Shown: in pieces, positions 25,190 to 36,197 of the stretch | Numbering within the stretch: the stretch's first letter is position 1 | Layout: every line of letters starts with the position of its first letter | Assembly (NCBI GenBank): GCA_030847615.1 | Contig: JAUMIR010000001.1 | Coordinates: forward strand, 30,131,501 to 30,195,500 | Source of the DNA: Gambelia wislizenii | Taxonomy: Eukaryota; Chordata; Lepidosauria; Squamata; Crotaphytidae | Direction of reading: 5' to 3' | DNA length: 64,000 nt | Position numbers and translations under genes: made by a program | The notes under the pieces: generated by a model | Database searches by the model: none | The model's input: the letters and a program-made list of their open reading frames with translations, nothing else | Told to the model about the DNA's origin: nothing

Positions 25190-26095
25190 GTTCATAGCTT
25201 GGGAGATGCTCTTGGACTCAATGCTGCTCCAGGAAAACCAGGTTGCTGCAATGGCCAGTACCACTTTTGCCCAGATTTGGCTGGTGCGCTAGCTGTACCT
25301 TTTCTTGGGAAAGGCAGATCTGGCCACAGTGGTTCATGTCTTAATTGCATCCTGATTAGACTACTGTAATGTGCTCTATGTGGGGCTGCCCTTGAAAAGT
25401 ATTCAGAAAATGTATCTAGTTCAAAATGCAGCAGCCAGACTGGCATCAGGTGTACAGTTTAGAGACCATGTAACACAGGTCTTGCAAGAACAGCACTGGC
25501 TTTCAATTTGCTTCCAAACTCAATTCAAGGTGCTGATGTTCAATTACAAAGCCCTAAACGACTTGGAGCCATGGTTGATCTTACAGGGTTGGATGAGCAC
25601 CATCTGCCTGGGTTTGGGATTAGAGTTTTCCTTCTCCTAGGATGGTTGCCATAGGGCTAGAGAGCCTATCCTACCCTTTGACGCTCTTTGTCAGACCCTT
25701 CGGTTTTGACCTGTCTGGCATGGGAGACCCTACTGGTGGCTATTATGCCACCGCCAGCATAACTCAAAACTTCATTAGGGTATGCAAGCCTCTCTCCCAC
25801 GACAAGGGAGCATCAATGGAGAAGTTCTTCCACTGGGCAGACAAAACAGTGCTGTTCTGCATAGCATTCAGTTTTTGAAATTGCTGTTTTAACTGTTTTA
25901 AAACTGGATTCTAGGATTGTTTTTAGACTGCTTTTAGGAGTTTTTAGAGAGTATTTCAATGTGCTTTTAAAATATTTTCATCTTTGTATTGTTTTAATTG
26001 GTTTTTATTTGTTCATTGCCTGAGGAGCCCTTGTGGGCTAGGAAGTGATACAGAAATACTTTAAATAAAACTAAACAAATAAATAGATAAATGCA
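25190..26095 (+). mobile_element. L2/CR1-clade LINE, 3' part
   Basis: Translation around 25360-25570 gives the reverse-transcriptase tail (LYVGLPLKSIQKM, VQNAAARLASGV, QFKVLMFNYKAL), interrupted before and after by frameshifts and stops. It is followed by a T-rich 3' UTR and aataaactaaacaaataaat. It is a dead, 5'-truncated copy. Confidence 0.8.
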
Positions 26096-26106
26096 TAACT
26101 CTTTGG

Positions 26107-26206
26107 ATGTCTTCCTCTGGTGAGCTCAAGATAATATACATGGGTCCCCTCCATTTCTCTTCCTTACTTTAGCCTCTCATATATTAACCCTGTGAGGTAG
26201 GTTAGT

Positions 26207-26252
<46 letters not shown>

Positions 26253-26395
26253 TTGGCCCAAAGTTATCAAGTTTCATAGCTGAGTGGGGACTATAACCTG
26301 CCTCGCCTGTGTTCCAGTCTAACTCTTCAACAACTATATCACTACTATGCCAGCCCGGCTCTCTAACCACTAAATCCAATCTAGTTCTCTAACCA
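26107..26395 (-). mobile_element. MIR-like tRNA SINE (family C) with GA expansion
   Basis: The sequence ctgtgaggtaggttagtctg, then a GA run, aacgattggcccaaagttat and tagctgagtggggactataa follow the order of a common squamate MIR-like SINE in reverse. The same family occurs at 50650-50832. Confidence 0.65.
26208..26248. repeat. GA dinucleotide microsatellite
   Basis: About 20 GA units lie inside the SINE, expanded at its gagaga site. Confidence 0.95.
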
Positions 26396-26563
26396 CTGGC
26401 TCTCCTTTTTGTTGTCATCATTAGGAATGCTTTAAGCTTTGCTGTGGTGGTTTTATTTCTTCCAAAAAGAAAGGTTGGGCCTAAATGGCAAAATAAGTAG
26501 ATAAATATTATGGTGTAGTGTGGTTTCAACTCCCAAAACAACTTTTCGGTTTGGGTTCTGCAG

Positions 26564-26715
26564 GTTTTGGATTCTGACCCAGTGGATCAGACCCAGGAAG
26601 TGGAGGAAGACTTGGGACTACTTTATGATAGCCTTGAAGAATGCAACAACAGTGACAGTGGTCCTGAGATAGAGGATAATGAAAGTGTCCACAGCACTCC
26701 TAAGCCTACCTTGAG
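26564..26715 (+). CDS. PACS2-like: PACS coding exon 7 of window
   Basis: The acceptor is ggttctgcag and the donor GTAAGA; phase 0 to 2. It starts [16 protein letters not shown] and ends HSTPKPTLR across the junction. The VLDS opening and the absence of the PACS1 insert (VGFGLEH) favour PACS2. The exon is rich in Glu, Asp and Ser. It lies after an 8.9 kb intron full of repeats. Confidence 0.96.
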
Positions 26716-27519
26716 GTAAGATCTGGCAGAGGAAATATAGGCCCAGCCACCTCTGGTTTCATGGAGCCTTGACAACAAGAGCTCTGTGTGTGCTGCTAGG
26801 GCTTGCTCTGTGCTTGAAGGACTTCTTTCTTCCTTTCTTTAAATTAAAGTTGTCCCCAACCCAATCTCTGTGCTAGAAGCAGAAATCTTGCTACACATTT
26901 CTGTACATGCATACTCTGAAGTAGGTCCCACTGAGCTATGGAACTTATGACTGATTCCTAGGCAAGAGTATTTAGGATTGCAGCTTTTAAGTTTCCTTTC
27001 CCATAGCACTGCTTGGCTCTTTGCTGCTGTCCTGACACGAGGGTGTGTGCCGATGAATTATAAGACATGCTTCTGCATTTTTGATTCATTTGCCCAGGAA
27101 AAGGAGGTTTGGAGCTATAAAGTAGCTGGGTGATAGATGTTGATAACTTGAGGCTGACCTTGGATTTGACAGGCTGATAGAGAGCCCTGTGTACTAAGCC
27201 TGCAACCGCAGCAGCGATTGAGCAGCAAAACTCCGCCTCCTCCTCTGTGTCTGAACCAGCCCCCTTTAATGCATGTGCCAGAGGACATACAGCCAGAGAC
27301 AGGCAGAGAATTATCATCTTTTTCATCCTCAGCTAGAGGAGATAACTGGGCATCTCCTTTGTTGATGATGTTTACATGCCACCTTCTTCTGCAGGCCAGG
27401 GCATGTCTGCACTATGCAGTTGCAGCAGTTTGATACCTCTTTGGCTGCCATAGCTGCCTCCTACAGCATTCTGGGATTTGTTGTTTTGTTAAAAGTACTT
27501 CAGATTCTCTGCTGGACAG

Positions 27520-27670
27520 CTCTAGTGCTAGTTGAAGGGAGGGGTAGAGCTCTCTAATGAGAATTCTAAGTACTGTACTTCACAAAACTACCAATCTCAG
27601 AATTCCCTGGGAGGGGGGAAGCCATGACATTTAAAGTGGTATTAAACTGCTATTAGATGCACTTTAAATT
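27520..27670. repeat. MITE-like family Q copy
   Basis: The sequence aaactaccaatctcagaatt, gaagccatgacatttaaagt and ggtattaaactgctatta is shared with the copy at 50040-50270. Confidence 0.55.
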
Positions 27671-28334
27671 TCCTACTCTGGTAGCCTTTGAGCTGATTAT
27701 GTTTGAAGTCTGAGAGCCAGAACATAGAGGCACGTTTGTGTGCACACATGTGTCTGTATTTAACTCTGCAATCCCTTCTGGTTTCTACAGATTTCCCTGT
27801 TAACAGGGAAACAATGTGCAGAAAAGAGTGGCTTAATTGGTGAAGAAATTATAGCATCTTCCATTACCCAGACTTGCTTAAACAGCCTAAAGCAGTCTTC
27901 GCTAATCTGCCAGCCTCCAGCACAAAGCACTGGTGGCAATGGGAGTTCTTGTACATATTCAGAGGCTAGTAGTCAGAGGAAGGCCAGGTGAAAGCATTGG
28001 GGTTTGGAGGGAGGCGTTTTGAAGAAATATTATTGTTTTGCAGTAGATAACAATGGAAACGCATGATGAAGGTTTATAAAGGGACATGTGGTGGGAGAGA
28101 AAATGAAAAGTGAGAGTGAATTTTTGCTCTTGTGTCATAACAAGAGAACCTGGGGTCATCCAAGAAAAATGGTTCATGTCAGATAAAAGAAAATTTCTCC
28201 TCCCATGACACATTTATGGAATCTGCAGCCACAAGACGATTGCTGGCTTAGGTGAGTTTCAAGGAAGATTAGACAAATCTATTGAGTGTAAATTTATTCC
28301 ATGGCTGGCAGCCTTGATAGCTGATTAGAAAAAC

Positions 28335-28665
28335 TGGAAAAGATGTCTGATGTCATCTAGCCCAACCCGCTGTTGATGCAGGAAATTCACTGCTACAGCA
28401 TCCTTGATAGGTGTCCCCCTCCACCAGTCTGCTTAAAAACTTTTAATGAAAGAGAGTACACCACCTTCCAGTGCAGCCTGTTCCACTATCAAATAGCTCT
28501 TGCAGTCAGGAACATCTTTTGAAAGACCCCTTTCTGCTATTTGACTCTGTTGACTTGGGTCCGTTGATAACAGAAAACAAATTTACAAGACAGTTCTTCA
28601 GATCTTTGAAGATGGCTATTATATTATTGCTTCTTCATAGCCCCTTCTCCAGGCCAAATGTGTTA
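28335..28665 (-). mobile_element. CR1-type LINE 3' region
   Basis: It has gtcatctagcccaacccgct, tgatgcaggaaattcactgc and gaagatggctattatattat in inverted CR1 order. Terminal octamers are missing. Confidence 0.7.
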
Positions 28666-28708
28666 AGTCTTCCCTGACAGGACTTGGACTCCAGACCCCT
28701 TGTTGATT

Positions 28709-28808
28709 GCTTGGGAAAGTTACCTTCTTGGACTATAGCTTTCAGAGTCCTCCTGACAACTGTGAGTTTCCAGCAGGTATAATCCAAAGCAGTAACTTTT
28801 CCATGCTG
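28709..28808. repeat. Palindromic element family P, copy 4
   Basis: Arms ttgcttgggaaagttacctt and aaagcagtaacttttccatg are inverted. A half copy with ctgggggattctgggagttg follows at 28920-28980. Confidence 0.6.
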
Positions 28809-29904
28809 TGCCCTCACCAGTTGTCACCCACCACTGGCTACAAAAAGAAGCCTCCTTTGTACATTGTTTCCCCTCCTTTGTGCATATACCTCACAAGCTC
28901 CCCCAACAGATATAGCCACTGACCATGCTGGCTGGGGGATTCTGGGAGTTGTAGTCCAAAAGGTAGCATTGTCGAGCTCTGAATGTAGACACAATGTGAA
29001 ACAATGCTGCACTGCATGGAGTTTTGGCCTTCTAAGATAGTGTCATACCTGCTTATCACTAGCCATCAGATATGTTTTAAAGAATTCCACTCATTGCTAG
29101 CTAGGCTCATGTTCTTGGTCTTGAACAACTTGCAGGAAAATGGCATTCCTTTGCTGCTAGGAAAGCCCTCCCATATACTGTATTGCAATTGCTAAGAATG
29201 TCCTCCTATATACTGAACCATGCGCACAGAGCCAAGGGTCTGGGTGTCTTGTATGAGCAACAAATCTTCAGCCTTGCAGATTAGTCTGTTTGCCTCACAT
29301 GCTTATAAATGCTTTGGGCCTTGAAAGAAGTGGGGAGAAGAAGTGCCATCCTTCTCCAATTTACAAAAGCTATTATTCCTGGTCACCTGGAGGCAATGCT
29401 TACTCATCCCAAGTGGCCAGGAGAATGGCTTTTTATTAGCTTGAGAAGAAACTGAAGGCATGGCTCAAGATGCCCAAAAGGTGGTGGTTTTATAAGTAAA
29501 AAAAAATATTTTGACTTTTTTTTTGCTAATAAAGCAACCATCTTCTGAGCATCTTGAGTGCTTTTTTAAAGACTGTACACCTTGGACAGGGCTTTCTGTC
29601 TTTTTTTGTTCTGTGAAGTGCCAGGTGCATCAGTGGCAAAGGCCTTGTCTGGAAGCATCCTCCACTAAGGAACAGAAGACAGACTAGGATCACAGTGCCT
29701 TTTGATTGGTAGTGCTAGAAACCACTCTGTCTGGAAGTAGTCTACATTACCTTATGGGTTGTTTACACGACAAAAAAAATCCTCAAAGAATGGGGGCATA
29801 ATACCTTTTGTCCAGATGAGCTCCTGCCAGGGTTCGCCATATTGGGAAGGAAGGGGGCTGAAAGCTCCATGTAGTTTACGATAACAGCTTTCGCTGTTTC
29901 TCAT

Positions 29905-30605
29905 GATTTTTTAAAATACATCTTTATTAACATTCAAGCAATTAAAGTACATAAAGACAGGACAAATACAAAACCACTACAAAAAGAAAAAGAAAAGAAA
30001 AACAAATGTAAAACAAACAAACAAGTAGGATCATTATCCAATTATTTAATCATTTTACATACCACTGTAGAAACACTTTACATAACTTCCCAGTATCTCT
30101 GATTGAGCAATTTTAATTAAAATCTATTTTTCCTCTCTCTAAATATTTATCACTTATTACTTTATCCCTAACTATTCTTATCAGTTCTCCTGTTACAAAT
30201 GAAAGCCCATGGTTATCCAATCACCATTATATTGTTTTACATAGTCAGTAAAAGGTCTCCATATTTTATAAATACTTTTCTATTGAATTTCCTTTCAGTA
30301 GATTTGTAAGCTTATCTAATTCTGCCATATCAAATGTTTTCATTAACCATTCTGAAATTTTTGAGGTTTTATCTGTCTTCCAGTTTTTCGCAAATACCAG
30401 TCTTGCAGCTGTAATTAAATAACTTATTAAGGTGTTATGCTCCCTTTTTTCTTTTTTATCTAAGTTGATAATACTTAACAAAAACAACTCTGGTCTAAAT
30501 GCTATTTCTATTTTCATAATTTTTTGCATTAATTCTCTTACCTTTAACCAATATCAATGAGTTTTTTGGTATTCCCACCATAAATGATAAAAAGTTCCCA
30601 ATATG
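29905..30605 (-). mobile_element. L1 3' end fragment (main part)
   Basis: The minus strand from 30529 encodes the L1 ORF2 C-terminus (ITAARLVFAKNWK, EWLMKTFDMAELDKLTNLL), which closely parallels the full L1 at 36452-36198. The left edge is A/T-rich 3' UTR. It is 5'-truncated and inactive. Confidence 0.8.
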
Positions 30606-30611
30606 ATAGAT

Positions 30612-31100
30612 TTTCTTTGTGTTTTTTTCTGGGCTGTGAGGCCGTGTTCAGAATGTACAGAAAAGCTGTTGAAATCCACAGACATCTGGACAACCTCAAC
30701 AAGAAAGAAGAAACCCTAAAAGTAAACAAAATCTGGCTCCCAGTTTTGAAAAATAATAGAATCAAAACTCGACACTTACAAAGGAATTCCACCCAGGAAC
30801 GGGGAGTTCTAGCAGATAATGGCCCATCAACCAACCATTAGCCAAACAGATACTAATCAGCCTTGCATTTCTATACCTAGAAACTAACCATTCAATTACA
30901 CAAATCTGTATATACTCCCCAACAGGGGTTCACAGCATATAAACTCCACACATACTCCTACTGAACTATTCTCTGAAGATGCCAGCCACAGATGCAGGCG
31001 AAACGTCAGAAAGAAACTATTCCAGAACACGGCCTCACAGCCCGGAAAAAACCAAGGAAAATCTATGGATGCCAGCCATGAAAGCCTTTGACTTCACATC
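30612..31100 (+). mobile_element. Penelope-like element inserted in the L1 fragment
   Basis: The left end is an inverted piece of its own terminus (ttctgggctgtgaggccgtg), then sense sequence encodes RMYRKAVEIHRHLDNLN and WLPVLKNN. It then carries the terminal repeat with CTGAAGA at 30973, GAAAC at 31000 and aacacggcctcacagcccgg. L1 sequence resumes at about 31100. Confidence 0.75.
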
Positions 31101-31190
31101 CTAATACAATATTTACGTTTCCAACATTAGTTGTTTATAATTTTGTATATTTTTGCCAATTTAGCCTATCTTTTAGCTCACAATCTTTTT
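31101..31190 (-). mobile_element. L1 fragment, part upstream of the Penelope insertion
   Basis: The minus strand reads like the ORF2 region just before the part at 30605 (AKIYKIIN, CWKRK), so it is the other side of the interrupted L1. It ends at a long T run. Confidence 0.55.
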
Positions 31191-32201
31191 TTTTTTTTTT
31201 TTGTAACTCGCAATCTTTTTTTTAAAGTACATGAAAATGCACATAACAGGCTGTTTGAACAACCAATTCAAATTGGGGCACATCCTGGAAGTCAAAATGT
31301 GATTGGTGGGATGTGCGCAGGATCAGGCTTGCCGGTGACGAAGCGGCTGGCGCTACCATTCTGGTTTTCAGGGACACAATCAAGCACTATTTTCAAGTGG
31401 CAGAGCAAAAAAAAAAAAGTTTGTAAGCAGAAGGTCACTCTTCTGCATCTGTCGTTAATGGCAAAAAAGCAGGGGGGAATGGAGGGAGCTTCTCAGGAGA
31501 TAGTAAGGCACTTGTGGCCACCATCTTTTCTCATGGGCATGTTCCGGGTAAACTGCAAACTCAGATAGCTTTCCATGCCAGCGATCTTGCGAGTGAATCG
31601 TGGGGACAAATGAACACTGCTGCGATAGTGAGGTAATGTGCTATTTTTTTGCCATTCATTCTCCCATCTAGCTGAGCCCATAGTGTTTTGTAATTGATCC
31701 CCTGTACCTCAGCCATTTCAAAGGCAATGTGAAAGATCCCTACCCTCCCTTGTCTAGGATGAGGTAGGCAACAGTTGGCCCATGGCCACATGTAGCCCCT
31801 TGCCCAATTTAGCAGCCCACCAAAGCCATCACCAAATTTCCTTTTACTTGCTTGAGGATTCTAGTAGATTGGGAGAAGTGCAGTTTTATTTTTCTTAGTT
31901 GGACATAGAGATGATTTGTACTTTGTCTTGCTCAAATGTAACTTTTTTTTTGTAACATTGCTCATCAGGACCACCCATTCCTTCTTCCTGGAAGCCCTTC
32001 TTCCTCCCCCCCCCCAACTCTCTCTTGTGTTGACACTAAGCCAGGGCGCTGGTGATGGGTTTGCTTGCAGTGTTTCACAGGGACTGAGGTGGAAGCTGGG
32101 GAGGGATTCAACCTGAGGTTATGGTGACTTCACTTCTTCCTCATTTCTCTTTCTGTCCGTCTCTCTCTGTCCGTCCGTCTGTCCGTCTGTTTCTTCTGCA
32201 G

Positions 32202-32295
32202 GCGCTTTTTTGAGGGTGTCTCTCACTCTGGTTCCCAGACTGAGATCAGCAGTCTGCACGGCCAAAAAGGGCAGGAGCGAGAGTCGGGCAGCCCT
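32202..32295 (+). CDS. PACS2-like: PACS coding exon 8 of window
   Basis: The acceptor is ttcttctgcag and the donor GTGAGT; phase 2 to 0. It encodes RFFEGVSHSGSQTEISSL and then a Gln/Gly/Glu-rich stretch ending SGSP. The FEG-S-S-SQTEI core is shared by both paralogues. Confidence 0.95.
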
Positions 32296-32902
32296 GTGAG
32301 TTGTTACTCCTCCTTCTCCTCCTCTTCTTCCTCCTCCTCCGCTGCTACCAAACTCTCTGCTTGGTCCTCCCCTCCAGAACCTTCTATGCTATCTGGAACA
32401 ATTTGTGCTATATTTCTTTCTCCTTCCTTTTTCTGTCTTTCTTTGATGAGCTGCTTCCTTTCCCAGTGTAGGAACAATGGGTTAGGAGCAAGACAGCTGG
32501 ATTCCCTGGGTCAGCCAGGGCCCCCCCTAATCCTTGCAGAACTCGGACTGGTTATTTTCCATACATAATCTGTTCTGGGGCTGCTAGATCTGATTCTAGC
32601 AATCTATGTGAAAGTAAAGGATATTTTGATGTTTGGGTTCTACAGACACCCCCCCTTCCTTGGAACAATCCTACCTTTGCTGTCATCTTGGTCACAACTG
32701 GATTTGAACAGAGCTTGGAAAAGTTTTGTTTCTTTTTTTTTAAACTACCTTTCCCTGACTGCATTGCCACTAGGGAATTCTGGGAGTTGTAGCCCCCCCC
32801 TCAAGACAAGTAACTTTTCCAAGCTCTGGATCTGAAATCTTTACTACTAATCTGCTGTCTCCTTTCCCCCTGCTCCTCCTTTGTCCTCCCTCACTTGCCC
32901 AG
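32296..32902 (+). other. Intron between exons 8 and 9
   Basis: This 607-base intron starts with a TCC-rich run (32305-32340). A family P palindrome lies at 32714-32827 (cttggaaaagtttt, then gaattctgggagttgtagcc, then agtaacttttccaagctctg). Confidence 0.6.
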
Positions 32903-32974
32903 GGAGAAGCAGAGAAACGGAAAGTTGGTGTCCCTCGTACCCAGGATGAGACCGCCATGGAAACTGCAGCTATG
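32903..32974 (+). CDS. PACS2-like: PACS coding exon 9 of window (variable linker)
   Basis: The acceptor is cttgcccag and the donor GTGAGT; phase 0 to 0, 24 residues starting GEAEKRKVGV. This is the variable part of the middle region and I see no close match to either human paralogue. It is supported by an open frame, matching phases and good splice sites. It could be alternatively spliced. Confidence 0.8.
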
Positions 32975-34531
32975 GTGAGTATAGTCAGCAGCATTCTTAG
33001 CAGAACACAGGAAAGTTACTTTTTTGGACTACAGCTCTCAGAATCTTCCAACCAGCATGGCAGTTATAGTCTAAAAAAGTAGCTTTTCTGAGTGATGGTA
33101 GTTGGGGCTTTTCTGGACAAAACCAGAACATCCAGTGAAACCAAGAAACATCCGGTGAATCCAATGTGAAAGAGAGACAGAAAATTTCAGCTTTTATTCC
33201 ACAAATTAGCCAAAGAATAGAGGGCCTTACTTAGAGCTGACGCCTCGCAATTAATTGTTAATATGTGTGTATTCCTTGAGACCAAGTGTGGTATAATGGT
33301 TTGAACACTGGACTACAGCCCTGGAAACCGGGGTTCAAATTCCTGCTCAGCCATGGAGACCCACTGAATGACCTTGGGCAAGCCACACTCTCTCAGCTTC
33401 AGAGGAAGGCAAAGGCGAACCCCTCTGAACAAGTCTTGCCAAGAAAACCCCATGATAGGTTTGCCTTAAGGTTGTCATAAGTCAGAAATGATGTGACAAC
33501 AAAAAAACAGTGTATTCTCTCCTTTCCACAGCCCCCAAAGAGGACCATATAAATATTGCTTGGCCAAAATGCATTGGGTTTAGGGTTGCTAGGTGGAACA
33601 CAGGCCAGGGCTTCTGTATCTTTAATAATTGTATAAAGGGGAATTTTATCAAGTTCTGCTTATCAAGCAAGCAACACCTGCTGAAATTCTCTCTTCCATG
33701 CAACCTTTCAAGGGACTAGAGCCCTGTCTTGTATTTCACCTGGCAACCCTAGTTGGAGTAACTTGTGGAATAAAATATTTTAAAAAAACATTGCTGTACT
33801 TTTAATGGTTGTATAGAAGAGGGCATCTCAGCAGGTCTTGTTTGTTACCTAGTTGCATAACAAGCATCACCTGTTAGGTCCCTCCACCTTTTTTTTTTTT
33901 TCATAACAACTAATGGTACAAGAGTCCTCTCCAGTTTTCAGTCTGGTAACCCTACAGGATAGACCAGCTATTTGACATTTTCATAAGGCTCCAAAACAAA
34001 ACATTCCTGTTTGTTCCATTTCTTGGACAGCTTTTTGTAAAGACTTTTGGTGTCTTGCAAATAAAATAAAATAAACATCCTGAATTAGTAATCCCAGCTA
34101 GAGTAGACCAGTTGAAACAGTGTTTTATCGGTGAGCTAACACTCAATGTAAATCCCATTGATTCAAAGGGTCAACTCTTAGTTGGGACTACCAGTAGGAT
34201 TCAAACCATAATCGAAAACCACACTTCACAGCAACACTATTACTTCTTCTTCTTCTTTCTTCTTCTTCTTCTTCTTGTTTCCATTAGTTGGATGCCTTTT
34301 TATTAAAAAAACAAAAAGATCCAGGCATTATACAAATTTTAAAAGTTCAAAACAATATTTAACATAAAAATATTTGCTCTCCCTACCAGCTCCCTGGTAC
34401 TTTCTGTACATCTTGTGAAGATTTTAATGTTTTTATTGCTTATTGTTTGTTAGTCATCATGAGTGCTATTTTTAGTGGAAACTTGAGCCAAAAATGTCAC
34501 CAGTAATTAATAAATAAATACATTGTCTCAG
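32975..34531 (+). other. Intron between exons 9 and 10
   Basis: This 1557-base intron holds a P palindrome at 33009-33096, a SINE at 33278-33502 and a CTT microsatellite near 34240-34276. The rest is not recognised. Confidence 0.6.
33278..33502 (+). mobile_element. tRNA-derived SINE, family B
   Basis: A-box region gtgtggtataatggtttgaa, B box ggttcaaattc, then ccttgggcaagccacactct and a tail cataagtcagaaatgatgtg. This is a widespread squamate SINE; a second copy is at 54765-54998. Confidence 0.8.
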
Positions 34532-34659
34532 GAGTTGGATGCTGAGGAGTCCTGCCCAGGCGGGCCGTCTGAGACCGTCCTGAAAGAAAGCAGTGTGGAC
34601 AGGCTGGCCCAGCTGAGCAACATAAACAAGCCTGAGTTCCCAGCTACTGTTTCTCCCAG
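34532..34659 (+). CDS. PACS2-like: PACS coding exon 10 of window (variable linker)
   Basis: The acceptor is attgtctcag and the donor GTAATA; phase 0 to 2. It encodes ELDAEESCPGG through NKPEFPATVSP. Conservation to the human paralogues is weak, but the phase joins exon 11 correctly. A DNA transposon starts 12 bases after this exon. Confidence 0.8.
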
Positions 34660-34671
34660 GTAATAAAGGAC

Positions 34672-35384
34672 TAGAAATGTAAAATTTCCAGAAATTTTAA
34701 AGCCATGGAAAAATCCCATTTTTTCCAGGAAAAAAAATTGAAATTTTCAGAAAAATTGAAAAAATGCAACATTAGCACTTTTTCCATATTGAAAGTCACT
34801 CTTGTTACTTTAGGAACATAAAATATGTCTATGTACAATTTGATTTGGCATAAAATTATCACAATTGGTATATTAAAAATATAGTGTATTCAAACAATAA
34901 TTGCAAACGGAATTTACTTTTATTTATTTTTTAATTTTTATATGTACCAAATGGAGCAACAATCTTCTGAACTGTACGGCATCTCTTTGTTTTTGCTTGT
35001 TTATGTGGAGCAAAAAAAAAATTGAAAACAAAGAAAATTATTTATATTTCCTCTCCACAGTATCAAATAGACATAAAGCACCCATTCCCCATAAAAAGAA
35101 TTGAGTGGGGGGAAAGTGTATGGAAGGGAGGAGGGAGGGGCTAAGATTCAATGAATGGCATGAAATTTAATCAGACTCATTTTCTGAGCTATAGTTATCA
35201 GTATCAGTTTCAGATTTTATTCATCATGCTAAAATAAAGAACATTCAATAATCGATTTTCTTCCTTTTTTCAATTTTTCCAATTTTTTGGAAACAAAACA
35301 AAAAAGGCTTCAGGAAAAAAACAGGAAAAGACCGGGTTTTTTAATTTATTTTTTCCAGTTTTTTTCCAGGCCGTCACACCTCTA
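34672..35384. mobile_element. hAT-like non-autonomous element next to a splice donor
   Basis: The ends TAGAAATGT and, inverted, TAGAGGTGT are flanked by taaaggac (34664-34671) and gaaaggac (35385-35392), a 7/8 match of hAT-sized target duplication. The inside is A/T-rich with repeated ttttccag/gaaaaattgaaa motifs. It starts 12 bases past the exon 10 boundary. Confidence 0.65.
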
Positions 35385-36197
35385 GAAAGGACTGTTCCAT
35401 GGCTAGTGGCTGTCCTTCTATAGAATGCTAGTTGTGGTGGACTACATCAAGGACATTTGAACAAATGTTGGTTTTGCATGTGGAGGGTTCAGATATAAAT
35501 CCATGGTTGGCAAATGCAGTTCTCTCCCTGAGTCACCTCAGCAGAGGCCTTAAGGTACTCTTACCTAGCTTAATTTGATTTTCAGGTAACTATGACAATA
35601 AAGAACTGAAACTTAATCCATTGTAACTTAAATTAATATATATATATAATTTTTTAATGTAAGTGATATCAATACATACATATTCCATTTCTATTGAGAA
35701 AAATCAAACCACATTTTCTATTTTTCTAATTGCTTACGTACATATAGGTTCTTAAGTCTTACATTTGTTCATTATGCGCCCCGGAATTTTTATTCTTTGT
35801 ATTTCTTATATAGCTTCTTTGAACATTTTTCAACATCTCATCCTTGCACATAATTCTTTATCATCTTCAATTATCCTGTTCTGACTTCCTTTCACTATGC
35901 TCTAGTGTGTCCAGATTAACAAATTTCTTTAATACAAACAACCTTCTTAATTATTATCTTTTCATCCACTTTACCCTTTGTAATACCATTACCTCATTAC
36001 TTGTTCACTGTAACACTCCATTTTTCCCCAAGATTATTCTCCATTATCACATTAACATCCATGCTGTCTCCTTGATTTTTATTATTTTTATTATCTTCTT
36101 CTTCTTTTTGTAGCAAGAGATTCTGTATTTCTTCCCCTCCTTCATTTATTTCACAAAACTTTATCAAAGGTAACCAAATATTTAAAGATTTTTTACT

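Larger units (their letters stand above)
17635..26563 (+). other. Intron between exons 6 and 7 (8.9 kb)
   Basis: It contains, in order, a foldback DNA element, a palindromic P copy, CR1 tails, a head-to-head Penelope pair, a LINE tail at about 23380-23510, a hammerhead-like element at 24970-25180, an L2-like LINE end and a MIR-like SINE. No gene on either strand. About 18900-19500 and 23520-24400 hold nothing I can name. Confidence 0.6.
26716..32201 (+). other. Intron between exons 7 and 8 (5.5 kb)
   Basis: It holds a family Q repeat (about 27520-27670), CR1 tail, two P palindromes, a possible DNA element edge at 29759 (ttgtttacacgac), an L1 3' fragment split by a Penelope element, and CpG-containing unique sequence at 31240-31680. 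No exon signals were seen. Confidence 0.55.
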
